The position numbers and the translations under genes are program-made. Below are positions 48,268-48,565 of a stretch of DNA of 48,565 bases, in pieces. Source of the DNA: CAYYNP01 sp964472545 (GTDB taxonomy: Bacteria; Planctomycetota; Planctomycetia; Pirellulales; Thermoguttaceae); contig CAYYNP010000035.1 of assembly GCA_964472545.1 (NCBI GenBank), positions 1 to 48,565 on the forward strand. Reading direction: 5' to 3'. Below the pieces are notes generated by a model. It had not been told where the DNA came from, ran no database searches, and saw nothing but the letters and a program-made list of their open reading frames with translations. Numbering within the stretch: position 1 is the first letter of the stretch; each line of letters starts with the position of its first letter.

Positions 48268-48565
<298 letters not shown>

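Overview
The window is GC-rich DNA that looks like a planctomycete (Pirellulales-like) chromosome or metagenome contig. The pointers are: three giant secreted proteins ending in PEP-CTERM tails preceded by dockerin-like EF-hand pairs; a CotH/lamin-tail surface protein with an N-terminal LEPR-XLL motif; a YVTN-propeller/cytochrome c fusion; a PqqD-M50-HlyD fusion; and dispersed intergenic hairpins of a type I associate with planctomycete genomes. This assignment is inference from gene content; there is no rRNA or other phylogenetic marker except a damaged EF-Tu paralogue. I saw no tRNA, rRNA, CRISPR array, insertion sequence or phage gene.

Layout. 1-540: 3' end of a glycogen branching enzyme gene. 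614-6730 (-) and 7451-19714 (+): two giant PEP-CTERM proteins (2038 and 4087 aa), transcribed divergently from a 720-bp regulatory region. 19926-25481 (-): 1851-aa LEPR-XLL/lamin-tail/CotH/dockerin protein, convergent with the 4087-aa gene and separated from it by a strong terminator hairpin. 26080-36882 (+): third giant PEP-CTERM protein (3600 aa) with an L-type lectin-like head and seven LamG-like domains in a repeat of about 1.2 kb. 36984-39707 (-): putative glycosidase with a GH67/GH20-type N-domain and a malectin-like tail. 39958-41817 (+): propeller/di-haem cytochrome c protein. 42085-43266 (-): divergent EF-Tu paralogue interrupted by an in-frame TAG. 43697-44263 (-): DUF134 DNA-binding protein with a consensus promoter. 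44679-45881 (+): planctomycete-type lipoprotein of unknown function. 46015-48267 (-): PqqD/M50/HlyD membrane protein. 48268-48565: non-coding, ending in a 34-base C run that is probably an artefact.

How the genes may work together. About 28 kb encodes four very large exported proteins built from carbohydrate-binding-type modules (LamG, PA14-like, DUF1349-like, L-type lectin-like) and beta-helix-like repeats. The three giants share one C-terminal cassette: beta cap, dockerin-like pair, post-dockerin beta domain, PEP-CTERM. The simplest reading is a family of exosortase-processed surface or matrix proteins that bind polysaccharide, next to a CotH-type protein and a putative exported glycosidase. 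No exosortase, cohesin or other partner lies in the window, so the anchoring and assembly machinery is inferred. The right third (cytochrome, EF-Tu, DUF134, lipoprotein, M50-HlyD) reads as unrelated single-gene units separated by hairpin-rich spacers.
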